Below are positions 45,201-53,386 of a stretch of 64,000 bases of DNA, one piece after another. Positions within the stretch are counted from its first letter, which is position 1; each line of letters starts with the position of its first letter. The notes under the pieces were generated by a model. That model saw only the letters and a list, made by a program, of their open reading frames with translations, did not search any database and was not told where the DNA came from. Made by a program: the position numbers and the translations under genes. The DNA is taken from contig CM016929.1 of NCBI GenBank assembly GCA_006247105.1, positions 248,001 through 312,000 of the forward strand, read 5' to 3'. Origin of the DNA: Giardia muris. Lineage: Eukaryota > Fornicata > Diplomonadida > Hexamitidae.

Positions 45201-46586
45201 GATCCCCATGTCCCGCGTCAGGCCAAGGTTGTAGTAATCGACCGAGACCTTAAGTGCATTGGCAGTCAAGGTCACGGCCTGTTGAAGGGCTTTTCCGCAG
45301 ACGGGAAAGGCATCTGCCTGGAGTGCTGCTAGGAGAAGTCCGGCAATCTTTCCCTTCAAGGTGTCCAATGATGCATTGACAGTCGTTGTCACATCCTCTC
45401 CCTTCGAATATATATGCTGGCCAAGCTTCAGTTCTCCTGCAAGGAGAGTGACAATGGTCGGCAGCTGAGAGGACACGGCACCTGCGATCGTGAACAGTGT
45501 GGAAACGGTCCCCGGGGTTATGGCGGGATCGGTGGCCTTCGTGATGACGGATTCTGACGGTTCAAGGAGTAATGCCCGTCGGAACTGGATAGGATAGAAG
45601 GGATGGTAAACGGCCAGGTCGACGACGCCTCCGATGTCGCTAGTCCCATTGGCTGGCTTCCGGATGATTGTCAGAGGATAGTATTTGACGTGACCTTCCC
45701 TCGAGGCGAAGGAGTCATTGGGTAGCTCGGCAACGCCTGGATACGCTTCAAGCACATGCTCACGACGTCCTTTGAAGGTCTGCTGCAAGGTGTCTGAAAG
45801 GGTAGTGAAGGGGTCTGAGTTCAAGTTCTGGGAGTCTCCACAAAGACGACGGGTCTGCGTCAGAACGTCTGAGAACTGGCTAAAGACGGTATCCACACCC
45901 TTGACAAGGGCATCGACCGAATGACTATCGAGATGGAAGATGACGGGGAATAGGGATGAGAAGGGGAACGGGACGAGCGTGCACTTCGTGGCTAACGTGG
46001 CGATTGTCTGGCCTGTGTGGCCGCTATGTGTCATTCCGAAGAGGGTCAGAAGATGGCTTTGTTCTATTCCGACCGTCTGCTCGATAAACTTCAATAGAGG
46101 GACGTCTGCGGCACTTTCGCCATCAGCGAGTGCCACGACGGATGAGGCAAACCCGGTTCCTTCGGCCACCTCGGGAAGCGATGTGTACTGACGAGCACCA
46201 ACGACACGATAGGCATGGCAAGGGTTACCCCCCTTCCGCCCCGGTCCCGAGCCAATAAGGATCTCGGCCTCACCAATGTATACACGAGTCTTGAGGTAAG
46301 CCGCGATGATGTGCTCGTATTTCTGGGCCATCTCGGCTAGTGGGAAGAACCAGGACGCCGTACCGTCGGCGGCCAGATAGAGGGCGACGCCATCAAAGTC
46401 GGTACTGCTTGTGAAGGAAACGACGCCTGCCGTCCCTTCAAGAAGGTAGGAGAAGAGAGCCTTCGGCTCGGTCGTTGGTCCGAGCTCCGGATGGCAGACG
46501 ACGAGCAACCGCTCGGCCCCACGCGATGCGGTGACGGCCTGGAGCAGGCGCAGGAGGCGGTACGTGTAGTTCTGTGGATACCCCAT
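42207..46586 (-). CDS. DNAAF9/Shulin-like dynein assembly factor
   Basis: This is a 1459-residue protein. Its C-terminal stretch PPGWFYDGLRYISMDGE followed by RPDRDELMQRF resembles the end of C20orf194/DNAAF9, the Shulin family that packages outer-arm dynein before delivery to cilia. The first ~120 residues (LLVVCHPELG, then a strand-rich region with WFFPLAEMAQKY) also fit the start of that family. Cysteine clusters are visible at CTFCGFC (~715) and CCPGC (~865). The match is from memory of the family and is moderate; Shulin proteins are usually somewhat shorter. CAAAAATTCG precedes the ATG, and the DZIP1-like gene ends 24 bases upstream. Confidence 0.6.
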   Translation of the reverse strand: MGYPQNYTYRLLRLLQAVTASRGAERLLVVCHPELGPTTEPKALFSYLLEGTAGVVSFTSSTDFDGVALYLAADGTASWFFPLAEMAQKYEHIIAAYLKTRVYIGEAEILIGSGPGRKGGNPCHAYRVVGARQYTSLPEVAEGTGFASSVVALADGESAADVPLLKFIEQTVGIEQSHLLTLFGMTHSGHTGQTIATLATKCTLVPFPFSSLFPVIFHLDSHSVDALVKGVDTVFSQFSDVLTQTRRLCGDSQNLNSDPFTTLSDTLQQTFKGRREHVLEAYPGVAELPNDSFASREGHVKYYPLTIIRKPANGTSDIGGVVDLAVYHPFYPIQFRRALLLEPSESVITKATDPAITPGTVSTLFTIAGAVSSQLPTIVTLLAGELKLGQHIYSKGEDVTTTVNASLDTLKGKIAGLLLAALQADAFPVCGKALQQAVTLTANALKVSVDYYNLGLTRDMGIRGVFNASLAIQVRYPCDRDTILAITLVHGDTIVAYPGGYSVLTGGVGSDLSLLARPGASSSFTFSPIDVGSKLAPVTNLSCKMRLFAALRTAGRTLLVPVLHARHLPCMLSLENGFALHLEFPSLGAANLHLTPNQRSQHFAMIKSLYMDGARDLSKYQLSVQSAGGRRLLLLYTRLLTEAEQNDKDLACYAGNSLDDLAAVIGHSLAGEFAVSTELVSRSIKSHTTSAIRLLLADGGVSTEDAISKVAHLPQFYSADACTFCGFCQLYEPANLTAAHGIRTLEEQYGAEFEQLSPSACRISSAEDVVDVVWKLAKSVAKMAELPPVLQETKISESSREKLLVALRPEFEYIPLAGLEEMVNVVAAESETVTTTRELLKKADARAVATLDTRVTLTADACCPGCASAIHEYDYLSICAARGLQIAKKLMAVRKLPADFIDALSARQSTRQESPVSPHHKCFFGDARLRREANNHVVVIHSPSHLSVTLTSLFAGVLQAESQNRTSSISTTISRTVSEPAFLADLMLAFANITNTLVIAQVTSEAGVGFLGEVLSTLAGSSRVTTLRHIVIVPELELNVHCVGTKLNLHQCAFNDKLLADWTTHVVVLNPLESKLKPSAAQPLLSILARKKVAIDSLSVPDVTLNGKHVRVIVGPKGRETLPYPILGFALHNQQVVDICTTIFDEVLRDIQQEVVLSITPNVDLTLLASDLGLDTSREEDTFVPAQMKFSIGYQAELSSSQEMLRQGLGPLRKILATRTALVQNIIPRIFDALLDLVDGSPGILRSEMDVVVNLSNTLFIEFSTWRCTVSAGRYSLGDYAARKFYPNLNGKATVLFSDPVGVTSMPLERLFTALISEIERELVVELTPTDAKIIAKTNMAPLTIPTDKPDVKEIVSSTDYLNSLPQEEVTWPLVKEYYDDERLPPGWFYDGLRYISMDGERSTERPDRDELMQRFRIELKTKSLRGRVPVQRPKGIVDEVENEILQLNLAPDLSDSEV

Positions 46587-46600
46587 CGAATTTTTGAGTT

Positions 46601-46607
46601 GTTCACT
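46601..46607 (-). terminator. AGTGAAC after the DZIP1-like gene
   Basis: On the minus strand AGTGAAC starts 3 bases after the TGA at 46611-46613. It lies about 15 bases upstream of the next gene's ATG. Confidence 0.5.
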
Positions 46608-46610
46608 TCA

Positions 46611-48191
46611 TCATTGCTGAGCAAGGCTGAAGGTATCACTAAAGAGGGACTCAGTGTACGACTCGTGGGAGCCCGTGGTTGTGACGCTCACCCGGTTAAG
46701 AGACTTCTGCACATCCTGTAGCTTCGCATTGAGCTGCTCCGCCGTGAACGGGGGCGCACCCCGTAACTCCGGGAACTGGCCTGCTAGGTCGTTGATGATC
46801 TCATGGAAGGTGTCACTCTCCTCCAAGCTCGAGGAGGTGGGGACGGCGGCCGGGTTCGGCTGGATCGCGAGATTCTGCACCGGTGTGTCTGTCGCGGAGG
46901 TATGATGATACTGGAGGATCATAGGTGGGGTGGTGCTGGATACTCGCTGATCGTCAGTGGGGAAGTACTGGTTATGAAGAGTTGATAACGGTTGAGCCTT
47001 TAAGGCATCTCCAGGCTGGATAGGTGGTTCCGAGGTAGGAGTTAGGACGGTCTCGGCTTGCTGTGGCCGTGGAAGAGCCGTTACAGTGGGCGGATTCGGT
47101 TGGGCATGCAATGTTGCTAATGGTGCTGGTGGCAATGGGGGTAATGGAGCCACCTCGGCCGTCTGGGTCGCGGGTAAGGGTAGCATCGTAGGCCGGATAT
47201 TCGTTGACTGAGAGGTCACCGGGGCCAGTCTTTGGATTGGTGGCTGCTCCGGAAATCTTAGTAATGGCTGAGTTGGCCTATAAGCTGAGGACTCCGAGTG
47301 TACCTTGAGTAGGTCTGCGGCGTCCGTCGGGCGTATCTCGTAGATACTGGGCTCAGGAGCTTGCGGCCGTTCTCCAGGAGAAGCGGGTACGGGATGACTA
47401 CGAGTAGAAAGTGTCCGTTGGACCTCCTCCCGCACCCGTTGCTCGACGATGGCATTGATCTCCCCAGGTGTCATAGCACTAGGTGCGCTTCTAGAAGAGC
47501 CTCCAGTCCGTATCAATGAGGCGTCTCGTGAGACTTGTGCTGGAGGTTGTCGTGAAGACCGCGTAATTTGCGATCGAGTGGCTACTGCGTTATGCACCTC
47601 CTCCTCGTACTCGTTGTACAGCGCCGAGCAGTCGGTAAACGAGATGTTTGGGTCAGATGGTGGGGCGTTGGGATGCTGGGTCGTCAGGTGCTGCTCCATC
47701 ATCTCCCGACTGATGAAGGACTTGCCGCACTCAGGGCAACGTGGTAGCTTCTGTAAGATCGGGACGAGAGAGTTCAGTTGCCGCCGAAGGTCGGAGTTCT
47801 TTCTTAAGAGCTCCGTGTTCATCCGGGTGATGTGCCCGATCTTCTCGCGTAAGCCGTTTGACTCAGTATTCAATCGTTCCAGCTCTTGTTGAATCGAAGG
47901 GGGCACTTGGCCCGCAGACATGACCTGGGCCTCTAGTCCAGTGATCCGGCGCGCTTGTTTGTGGTGCGTCAGGGCGAGGTATTGTGCGTATAGCTGCAGA
48001 ATCCGCAGGGTTGCGAAGCAATACTCATGGTGCTGTGGATCTCGCAGATGTCTAAAATCTCCATAAAGAAGTTGCCCGCTCACCGGGAAGAGGTCCTCGT
48101 ACCTGTTCGTTGCGACGATGCTGTCGTAGTCGAGGGCGAAAATCTGCAACCAGTTGACTGCAGCCGTGCCCACTTGAAGCCTCGCCTCCAT
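46611..48191 (-). CDS. DZIP1-like C2H2 zinc-finger protein
   Basis: This is a 526-residue protein. Residues ~12-75 (NWLQIFALDYDSIV through FATLRILQLYAQYL) match the conserved N-terminal domain of DZIP1/Iguana. A coiled coil follows at ~100-145, and then a single C2H2 finger, CPECGKSF with the His pair, at ~152-173, in the DZIP1 order. The rest is a Pro/Ser/Thr-rich tail. DZIP1 acts at the basal body and transition zone in ciliogenesis. The frame opens at 48203, but the ATG at 48191 directly follows TTAAAAAA and is preferred. That tract contains the stop codon of the upstream NOM1-like gene. Confidence 0.78.
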   Translation of the reverse strand: MEARLQVGTAAVNWLQIFALDYDSIVATNRYEDLFPVSGQLLYGDFRHLRDPQHHEYCFATLRILQLYAQYLALTHHKQARRITGLEAQVMSAGQVPPSIQQELERLNTESNGLREKIGHITRMNTELLRKNSDLRRQLNSLVPILQKLPRCPECGKSFISREMMEQHLTTQHPNAPPSDPNISFTDCSALYNEYEEEVHNAVATRSQITRSSRQPPAQVSRDASLIRTGGSSRSAPSAMTPGEINAIVEQRVREEVQRTLSTRSHPVPASPGERPQAPEPSIYEIRPTDAADLLKVHSESSAYRPTQPLLRFPEQPPIQRLAPVTSQSTNIRPTMLPLPATQTAEVAPLPPLPPAPLATLHAQPNPPTVTALPRPQQAETVLTPTSEPPIQPGDALKAQPLSTLHNQYFPTDDQRVSSTTPPMILQYHHTSATDTPVQNLAIQPNPAAVPTSSSLEESDTFHEIINDLAGQFPELRGAPPFTAEQLNAKLQDVQKSLNRVSVTTTGSHESYTESLFSDTFSLAQQ

Positions 48192-48198
48192 TTTTTTA
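48192..48198 (-). promoter_or_regulatory. Stop codon fused with A-tract start signal
   Basis: On the minus strand the sequence GGTTAAAAAAATGG contains the TAA stop of the NOM1-like gene (48198-48196). The A tract abutting the DZIP1-like ATG (48191) follows directly. Only four bases lie between stop and start. Confidence 0.55.
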
Positions 48199-50409
48199 AC
48201 CATCGGACGCCAAGAGCTGAATGAAGGCCTCGAGGATTGCCGCGGCCCGCCCCTTAAACTCCTGAGGTTCCGGAAAGTATGCGTTCACGATTCGGACCGC
48301 CCTCTTCTCGCCTTTCTCATAAGTCGCCAGGAAATCTACCAGATATAGAAAAACTGCACGCCGAAGAACCTTATTTGACTCCTTGTCTACCCGCTCGTTC
48401 TCTGCACATGCCAAGAGGCTATCCTGCCGCATGGCGGTCAAAGGACCGAAGGCCTTGAGGGCATGGTGCAGATCCGAGCCAATCGTGCTTTTCCCAGCCT
48501 TCCCAGGCTCTCCTAGTAGCATTATCACGAGTAGGATATCGTAGAAGGCGACCAGAGATTTCGATAGGCTTTTCCGTGTCGAGGTGGTTTGGCCTCCTGG
48601 TGGAATAGTCGTAGGAAGCAAATGCTTCTTGAAAAAGCCGATGGAAATCCCAGGAGACCCGTCACTAGCCTCACCCCCGATTAAGTGTGCGACGAGGCGT
48701 GCGGTATTCGACACCTGTCTCCCGTTGAGCCCTAGATCGGCTAGATAATCCCAAAGGCATAAACAAAGCTGGTACCGGAAGTCATTACGCTTGCCATCCG
48801 CGAGGAAAAGCCTGAGGACGTGGAGAACGCTATATGAGAAGTACGTCCTGTCCCCACTAAGCCTCAGGAGTAAGAGAAACACCTTCTGGATGGACAGCCG
48901 AATGATGGTCGATCTAAGTAGGGTATCAACGCTCTCCTGCATTCCTAAGGATGATTGAAGGTGAGTAAGCCTACTCTTCAGGTATTTCCCAACCTCCGGA
49001 TAGAGATCTTCCGGAACGGGCGTTTCTCCATAGAGAGAGACCCAGGCGGCAGTGATGGCATCATTATCTTCATGCCACCTCTCGCTTCCATCGGAGAGAA
49101 AGCAAAAGGCTTTGAATGTGTCGCACTCTCCATTTGTGAGCTGCGGACGCCGCCCCCCATGCACACCGTCGAAATAAGCCCGTGCACGGTCATCAAGAAC
49201 GCGTTCCCCTACCGCCTGGGAAAGGGCTATCAAGTTGAGGCCATGTGCATCCTGAACTGCCCCCACCCCTTGGGAAGGCAAGGACGTCCCACGTGTCCCA
49301 TCTACGATCTCACGATAGGTCTTCAGGGTGTACTCGTCGGGAGGGGAGCGCGCGGTGCGCCTCATCGAGCCAACAGATGCAAGAATACAGGAGAGGTCGG
49401 AGCTCTCAAGCTCAACCCCACTTTCGTTATATGCCTCGGATAGGATCACCATGTACACTCGCAGCCGTACGGCTAGGCGCCGCTGGTCTATGGTGGCGGT
49501 GGAAAGCTCTGCAATGTTTGTCATGATCGCGCAATCGTGCGCGAGGGACTCCGAGATTTTCTTGTAATGCTCCGGACAGATTCTCGCCAACAGCCTACTT
49601 GCGACGCGGACGATGCGGGTCAATAGGCGGTATGCATAGGGACTTAGTATCTGATATGTCAAGACGCCTCTCCCACCCTCGGAGGTGACCTCCAAAGAGA
49701 TGCGTTGCTCCAGGATCCAAGACATGAGCTCTCCCAATGGTGTGACAGCCGCACCTTGAAAAGCTGCGGCAAAGCCCAAGACCTCGACGACGTTATGGAC
49801 CAGGATGGCGTCCTCGTCCTCCTGGGCTTTTGTGAGCACCTCCTCATTACTAAGGACGACATCAAAAAGGTGAGCGACGCAAGAAAGGGCGACTCGAGGA
49901 GATCGGATATGGAGGGCCAGGATAAATGCACCAAGAAGCGCACTGTGGTTTGCCGCCTGATCGTACTCATACTGGAGGAATGCCGTGAGTATTCGGGCCA
50001 CATCGGCCCCCAGGCTTTCATCTGAGAGGTAATGCGCTTGCTGCTGCAGAACCTGCGTGGCAACCTCCTCAATATTAGTTTCCACTAGGCGATTGATCTG
50101 ACGTGTGATATGCGATGCTATGATGTCTTGAGAGAGCCGAGGAAGATCATGGCCTTCCTCCTGAGATGAAGAGGTCGTATCCTCTGCAGGGGGGCGTAAG
50201 AAGGACGGGAGAGTATGCTCCTGCTCTTGGTCATCTAAAAGGCCTCGATCATCCTCTTGAGAGGCGATATGGACGGCATCGGAACCGACCTTGAGAAGGC
50301 CTCCCAAACCGAACTCCTCGAGGGCGGCCTCGGCCTCTCGGCCCAATAGGCGCTCCAGGCGCGCGATTCGTCGCCCCTCGGCCGCCAGGAGCGCCCGCTG
50401 CTCGTTCAT
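48196..50409 (-). CDS. NOM1/SGD1-like MIF4G-MA3 nucleolar protein
   Basis: This is a 737-residue helical protein. The segment INRLVETNIEEVATQVLQQ near residue 105 and the helices after it resemble the MIF4G domain of SGD1/NOM1. The region near 520-600 (RYQLCLCLWDYLADLG, then SNTARLVAHLI) resembles the MA3 half of the same protein. NOM1/SGD1 is nucleolar, working in ribosome biogenesis. CWC22 is an alternative with the same domain pair, but the SNTARLVAHLI wording favours NOM1. The frame opens at a GTG at 50424; the ATG at 50409 is chosen, leaving 9 bases to the divergent ASH2-like gene. Confidence 0.72.
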   Translation of the reverse strand: MNEQRALLAAEGRRIARLERLLGREAEAALEEFGLGGLLKVGSDAVHIASQEDDRGLLDDQEQEHTLPSFLRPPAEDTTSSSQEEGHDLPRLSQDIIASHITRQINRLVETNIEEVATQVLQQQAHYLSDESLGADVARILTAFLQYEYDQAANHSALLGAFILALHIRSPRVALSCVAHLFDVVLSNEEVLTKAQEDEDAILVHNVVEVLGFAAAFQGAAVTPLGELMSWILEQRISLEVTSEGGRGVLTYQILSPYAYRLLTRIVRVASRLLARICPEHYKKISESLAHDCAIMTNIAELSTATIDQRRLAVRLRVYMVILSEAYNESGVELESSDLSCILASVGSMRRTARSPPDEYTLKTYREIVDGTRGTSLPSQGVGAVQDAHGLNLIALSQAVGERVLDDRARAYFDGVHGGRRPQLTNGECDTFKAFCFLSDGSERWHEDNDAITAAWVSLYGETPVPEDLYPEVGKYLKSRLTHLQSSLGMQESVDTLLRSTIIRLSIQKVFLLLLRLSGDRTYFSYSVLHVLRLFLADGKRNDFRYQLCLCLWDYLADLGLNGRQVSNTARLVAHLIGGEASDGSPGISIGFFKKHLLPTTIPPGGQTTSTRKSLSKSLVAFYDILLVIMLLGEPGKAGKSTIGSDLHHALKAFGPLTAMRQDSLLACAENERVDKESNKVLRRAVFLYLVDFLATYEKGEKRAVRIVNAYFPEPQEFKGRAAAILEAFIQLLASDG

Positions 50410-50418
50410 TCGATTAAA
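50410..50418. promoter_or_regulatory. Shared 9-bp head-to-head start region
   Basis: Only TCGATTAAA separates the ATG of the NOM1-like gene (minus strand) from the ATG of the ASH2-like gene (plus strand). GATTAAA abuts the plus-strand ATG. This is the tightest divergent pair in the window. Confidence 0.7.
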
Positions 50419-51627
50419 ATGCACTCGGAGATAACGAAAGAGCAGCGTGCTCTTTTCATGTTACTCCACCGGAGTGAGGAATACTTGGGAGAGACGCGCC
50501 CGGAGAACCTGGGGAACGTCTGCCTGAGCGACATCTGCCGAGACCCGGGTCTGACGCTGAGCCGGGACCAACTGACCGTCAATGGGTCTCTTGGTTATCG
50601 GTGTTGCAGATCAACGCATGGGGCGGCCCGAGGAACTTATTACTTCGAGGTGACACCCGAGCCGCCTCCACGGACAGACCTCGATCATATTCGGGCACTA
50701 CCGATTCATTATTGTCCTCAGTGGAGACTAGGGATTTCAGCTCCGATGGTGGAGCTGGGGGGGCCACTGGGATATGACACCTACGGCTTCAGTCTCCGCT
50801 CAGTTGATGGTAGTCTTTGTCACAACAGAGTTCGATATACCCGGGATAGTGTGCTGCGTATCTGGACACACCCGGATGGACATGAGGTTCAGATGACCGT
50901 CTCCTTCACAGCCACGCCCCTCACCACGTACGAGCGTGGCTTCTTCTACGGCGTCGGTGATACCCTTGGGATCCTTCTACATCTTCCCACGGCCTCAAGC
51001 TTCCCACCCCTTCCAGAAGAACTCGAGATGGGCTTGGACCGGGCACAGGAGGCGTTTCGGCCGCGGCGAAAGAGGACAGGGCCTCTTGAATCCACCGCTG
51101 CAGAGCCTGATACACTAGCCAGAAAGAAGCTAGTACAACCGCCCGAGAAAAGTGATGAGAGACCCCTGTGGGAAGGCTCCTTCGTCGCCTTTTTCCTCGG
51201 CGAGAGACACGTCTGCACTGTCCGTAACCTCCCCTATGACCGGTATTACGCCGCAGGCTCTCTTTATCTCTACAGTAGCGCCTCCTTCAACTTCGGCCCT
51301 CGCAACCTCCTAGAGCCCGGCATCCCTCGGGACTGGCGTTGTCTACCCATCTTTATCACGCCTATGGGCGTTGGCGAAGGCATGGCCGCCTCCTTTCGTC
51401 AAGCTCGGGAGGTATTCGAATGGCTTCGGGAGTGCATCCCGGACCTCACCTGGGAGGCTTTCTTGCCGCTCAACCGCCTGTATCTGGAGCGTGCCACGAA
51501 GGAGCAGGAGGATAACGTCGCCCTCTTCTTGCAGCTCGAGATGAACCAGGATCTCTGGACCCGAATCGAGCGTGAGTTGGCCAGCCCCCTGACGCGCTTC
51601 GGGCCGGCCAGGGCGTATAAACAGTGA
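50419..51627 (+). CDS. ASH2-like SPRY-domain protein
   Basis: This is a 402-residue SPRY protein of the ASH2L/Bre2 type, a core subunit of Set1/MLL (COMPASS) histone H3K4 methyltransferases. Landmarks are LTLSRDQLTVNGSLGYRCCR and GTYYFEV near residues 45-75, WRLGISAP and LGYDTYGFSLRS near 100-125, and FFYGVGDTLGILLHLP near 175. After an insertion of ~60 polar residues come FVAFFLGER and ASFNFGP. The PHD and winged-helix regions of animal ASH2L are absent. The C-terminal helices may contact a DPY30-like partner, an inference from the family. TTAAA abuts the ATG. Confidence 0.88.
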   Translation: MHSEITKEQRALFMLLHRSEEYLGETRPENLGNVCLSDICRDPGLTLSRDQLTVNGSLGYRCCRSTHGAARGTYYFEVTPEPPPRTDLDHIRALPIHYCPQWRLGISAPMVELGGPLGYDTYGFSLRSVDGSLCHNRVRYTRDSVLRIWTHPDGHEVQMTVSFTATPLTTYERGFFYGVGDTLGILLHLPTASSFPPLPEELEMGLDRAQEAFRPRRKRTGPLESTAAEPDTLARKKLVQPPEKSDERPLWEGSFVAFFLGERHVCTVRNLPYDRYYAAGSLYLYSSASFNFGPRNLLEPGIPRDWRCLPIFITPMGVGEGMAASFRQAREVFEWLRECIPDLTWEAFLPLNRLYLERATKEQEDNVALFLQLEMNQDLWTRIERELASPLTRFGPARAYKQ

Positions 51628-52052
51628 GAGATGCCCACCGAATGGACGCACCTCCGGAAGGGTAAACTCCATTAAAAGAACCACCTTCGGTTTCGCATCC
51701 TTCTTGGCCTCGATAGGCCCCAAGACCCGCAGTTACGCAGATCTCCAGCCTTCTCAGGCGCATGACAAGGGCTCTGGCGCTATCTTGATCGTCCAAGGCC
51801 AAACTTTCAAGGTCAGCTCTCAAGGAACATCGGAGATACCACATAGAATTGTGCACGCCCCTCGCCCCACCCCTTACGTGCGCTTTGCAGCCCTACCTGG
51901 CCTGATGAACCACCGTTCCAAGTTACTGTATGCTCGATGGCAACCCGTTTCCATCCGGAAACTCGGGTGCTCCGCTCATGCTGATCGCATGGCACGTTGG
52001 ATTTGCAAGGTTTCCCGTTAGGGTAAGCACTGGGCTCAAAAAAGGAAGCGGG
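51628..52052. other. Intergenic region, no recognised gene
   Basis: This is a 425-bp stretch between the ASH2-like and Myb genes. GGTAAAC near 51660 could be the 3' signal of the ASH2-like gene. The end carries CTCAAAAAAGGAAGCGGG before the Myb gene ATG. Open frames here start with non-ATG codons or run antisense to the ASH2-like gene, and none is convincing. Confidence 0.5.
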
Positions 52053-53336
52053 ATGTTGCAGCTGGCCGAAGTGCATGCTCAACGGGCCTTGACGCCTCCG
52101 GACGGCCAGGCCGGCGCCCCACCAGAGAGCCTCAGCGAATATGTGCTGTCTTCCGATCGCGTGCGGCGATGGTCGACGAAGGAGTCGATCCTACTCCTCA
52201 AGCTCTTCCTTGCCGGGTACCGAAACAATTGGCCCCGTTACTCGCGAGCGTTTCCGGGGAGGAGCGTCGAGGCCATCAAGTGCAAGTTCCATAACCTGAA
52301 ACGGGCCATGTCACGTTCTCGGTCTGAAATTCAGGGGACACAATTGATGAGACTCCTTGAGCAGGCGGTCCGCTGCGAGCGAGAACAGGCGGCGGAGATC
52401 GCTCATGTCGACCCAGACCTCGAGAGGGGCGCCCTAGCTGGAGACGAGTCCGATGCAGCGTCGACTCTGACCTCGCTTCCGATGACTCCTCTAGGGAAGG
52501 CGAGCAACCCTCCCTTCCCTCCCCTCACGCAGGTTACGAACCAGTACCTGCCACTTGGTATGGGCCTTCTGGATGTAGAGGCCCGAGATACGGCCTGTGG
52601 AAGTTCATTGCCGTTAGAGGCCGAGGCAAGTACTCACCTAGAGCCCGGTGATTTGAGCCTCACTCCGAGCATCTCCACAGTTGATAAGCAGCCATCAGTA
52701 TTCCCGACGGTAGACCAAGCAGCTACCTACTATCGTGCCGGAGAGACCTTATATGGCGTTCCTCACTACCGGCCTGCTTCAATACAGCTTCCCTTTGCCC
52801 TCGCTTATCCGACGACACGCTTTGAACGACAGGAGCAAGGGTTAAATCAGTTTGACCGTGTCCTTGCCGTTTGTCACTATTGTGGGATGGCAGCTGAAGC
52901 ACCACTTGTTAGAGTTGAGGGTATCCTCGGTTTTGGTCTACAGAATAAGGCTGGCACTAGTCACACCTGTAGCTCATGTGGAGTCGCAACGACCTTCACC
53001 GTCTCGGAACAGGGGACCATTTCCTGGTCTGTCTCCCTCCCCGCTAACACAGAACTTGGCGTCGACGTGTCTGCTAGCTCGGAAGATCGACCAGGATATT
53101 TTTGGTATGGCCCTCAGTTGGGCGTTCGGCAAGGTCAACGTGGGAATCGTCTCCATCAAACCATCCGCCCGGCAATCCCCCTTGCGAAGATGCAACAGGT
53201 CCCGGCTCCGGCGTGTACAACCTCCGAGTCCCCTGAAAAGCTATCCCTTTGCCTCTCCGGACTATATGACCAGGATACTGACCCAGCTACCTTCCCGTTG
53301 GCCGAGCATGAGAACTGCCTCTTCGCCTTCTCATAA
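52053..53336 (+). CDS. Myb/SANT-domain protein with C4 zinc motif
   Basis: This is a 427-residue protein. One Myb/SANT domain lies at about residues 37-85. It reads RRWSTKESILLLKLFLAG and then NNWPRYSRAFPGRS, followed by IKCKFHNL, so two of the three expected tryptophans are seen. Near residues 273-310 two CxxC pairs (CHYCG and CSSCG) could bind one zinc. The linker and tail are Pro/Ser-rich. It is probably a transcription factor. The frame opens at 51930, but the ATG at 52053 lies about 14 bases after CTCAAAAAAGG, matching other genes. TGTAAAA follows the stop by about 18 bases. Confidence 0.82.
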   Translation: MLQLAEVHAQRALTPPDGQAGAPPESLSEYVLSSDRVRRWSTKESILLLKLFLAGYRNNWPRYSRAFPGRSVEAIKCKFHNLKRAMSRSRSEIQGTQLMRLLEQAVRCEREQAAEIAHVDPDLERGALAGDESDAASTLTSLPMTPLGKASNPPFPPLTQVTNQYLPLGMGLLDVEARDTACGSSLPLEAEASTHLEPGDLSLTPSISTVDKQPSVFPTVDQAATYYRAGETLYGVPHYRPASIQLPFALAYPTTRFERQEQGLNQFDRVLAVCHYCGMAAEAPLVRVEGILGFGLQNKAGTSHTCSSCGVATTFTVSEQGTISWSVSLPANTELGVDVSASSEDRPGYFWYGPQLGVRQGQRGNRLHQTIRPAIPLAKMQQVPAPACTTSESPEKLSLCLSGLYDQDTDPATFPLAEHENCLFAFS

Positions 53337-53353
53337 TCCTTGTGCATCTGCCA

Positions 53354-53360
53354 TGTAAAA
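53354..53360 (+). terminator. TGTAAAA after the Myb gene
   Basis: TGTAAAA starts 18 bases after the stop at 53336. A mirror-image TGTAAAG for the convergent Rab gene lies two bases further on. Confidence 0.4.
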
Positions 53361-53361
53361 C

Positions 53362-53368
53362 CTTTACA
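53362..53368 (-). terminator. TGTAAAG after the Rab gene
   Basis: On the minus strand TGTAAAG starts 18 bases after the Rab stop at 53387. It is placed back to back with the Myb gene's motif. Confidence 0.4.
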
Positions 53369-53386
53369 GGATAACGAGGATACATA

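Noticed and set aside
51343..51674. Minus-strand frame starting at an ATG after TTTTA
   Set aside because: The start context is T-rich rather than A-rich, and nearly all of it is antisense to the ASH2-like coding region.
51704..52021. 105-codon plus-strand frame upstream of the Myb gene
   Set aside because: It begins at a TTG, shows no domain, and ends before the Myb start.
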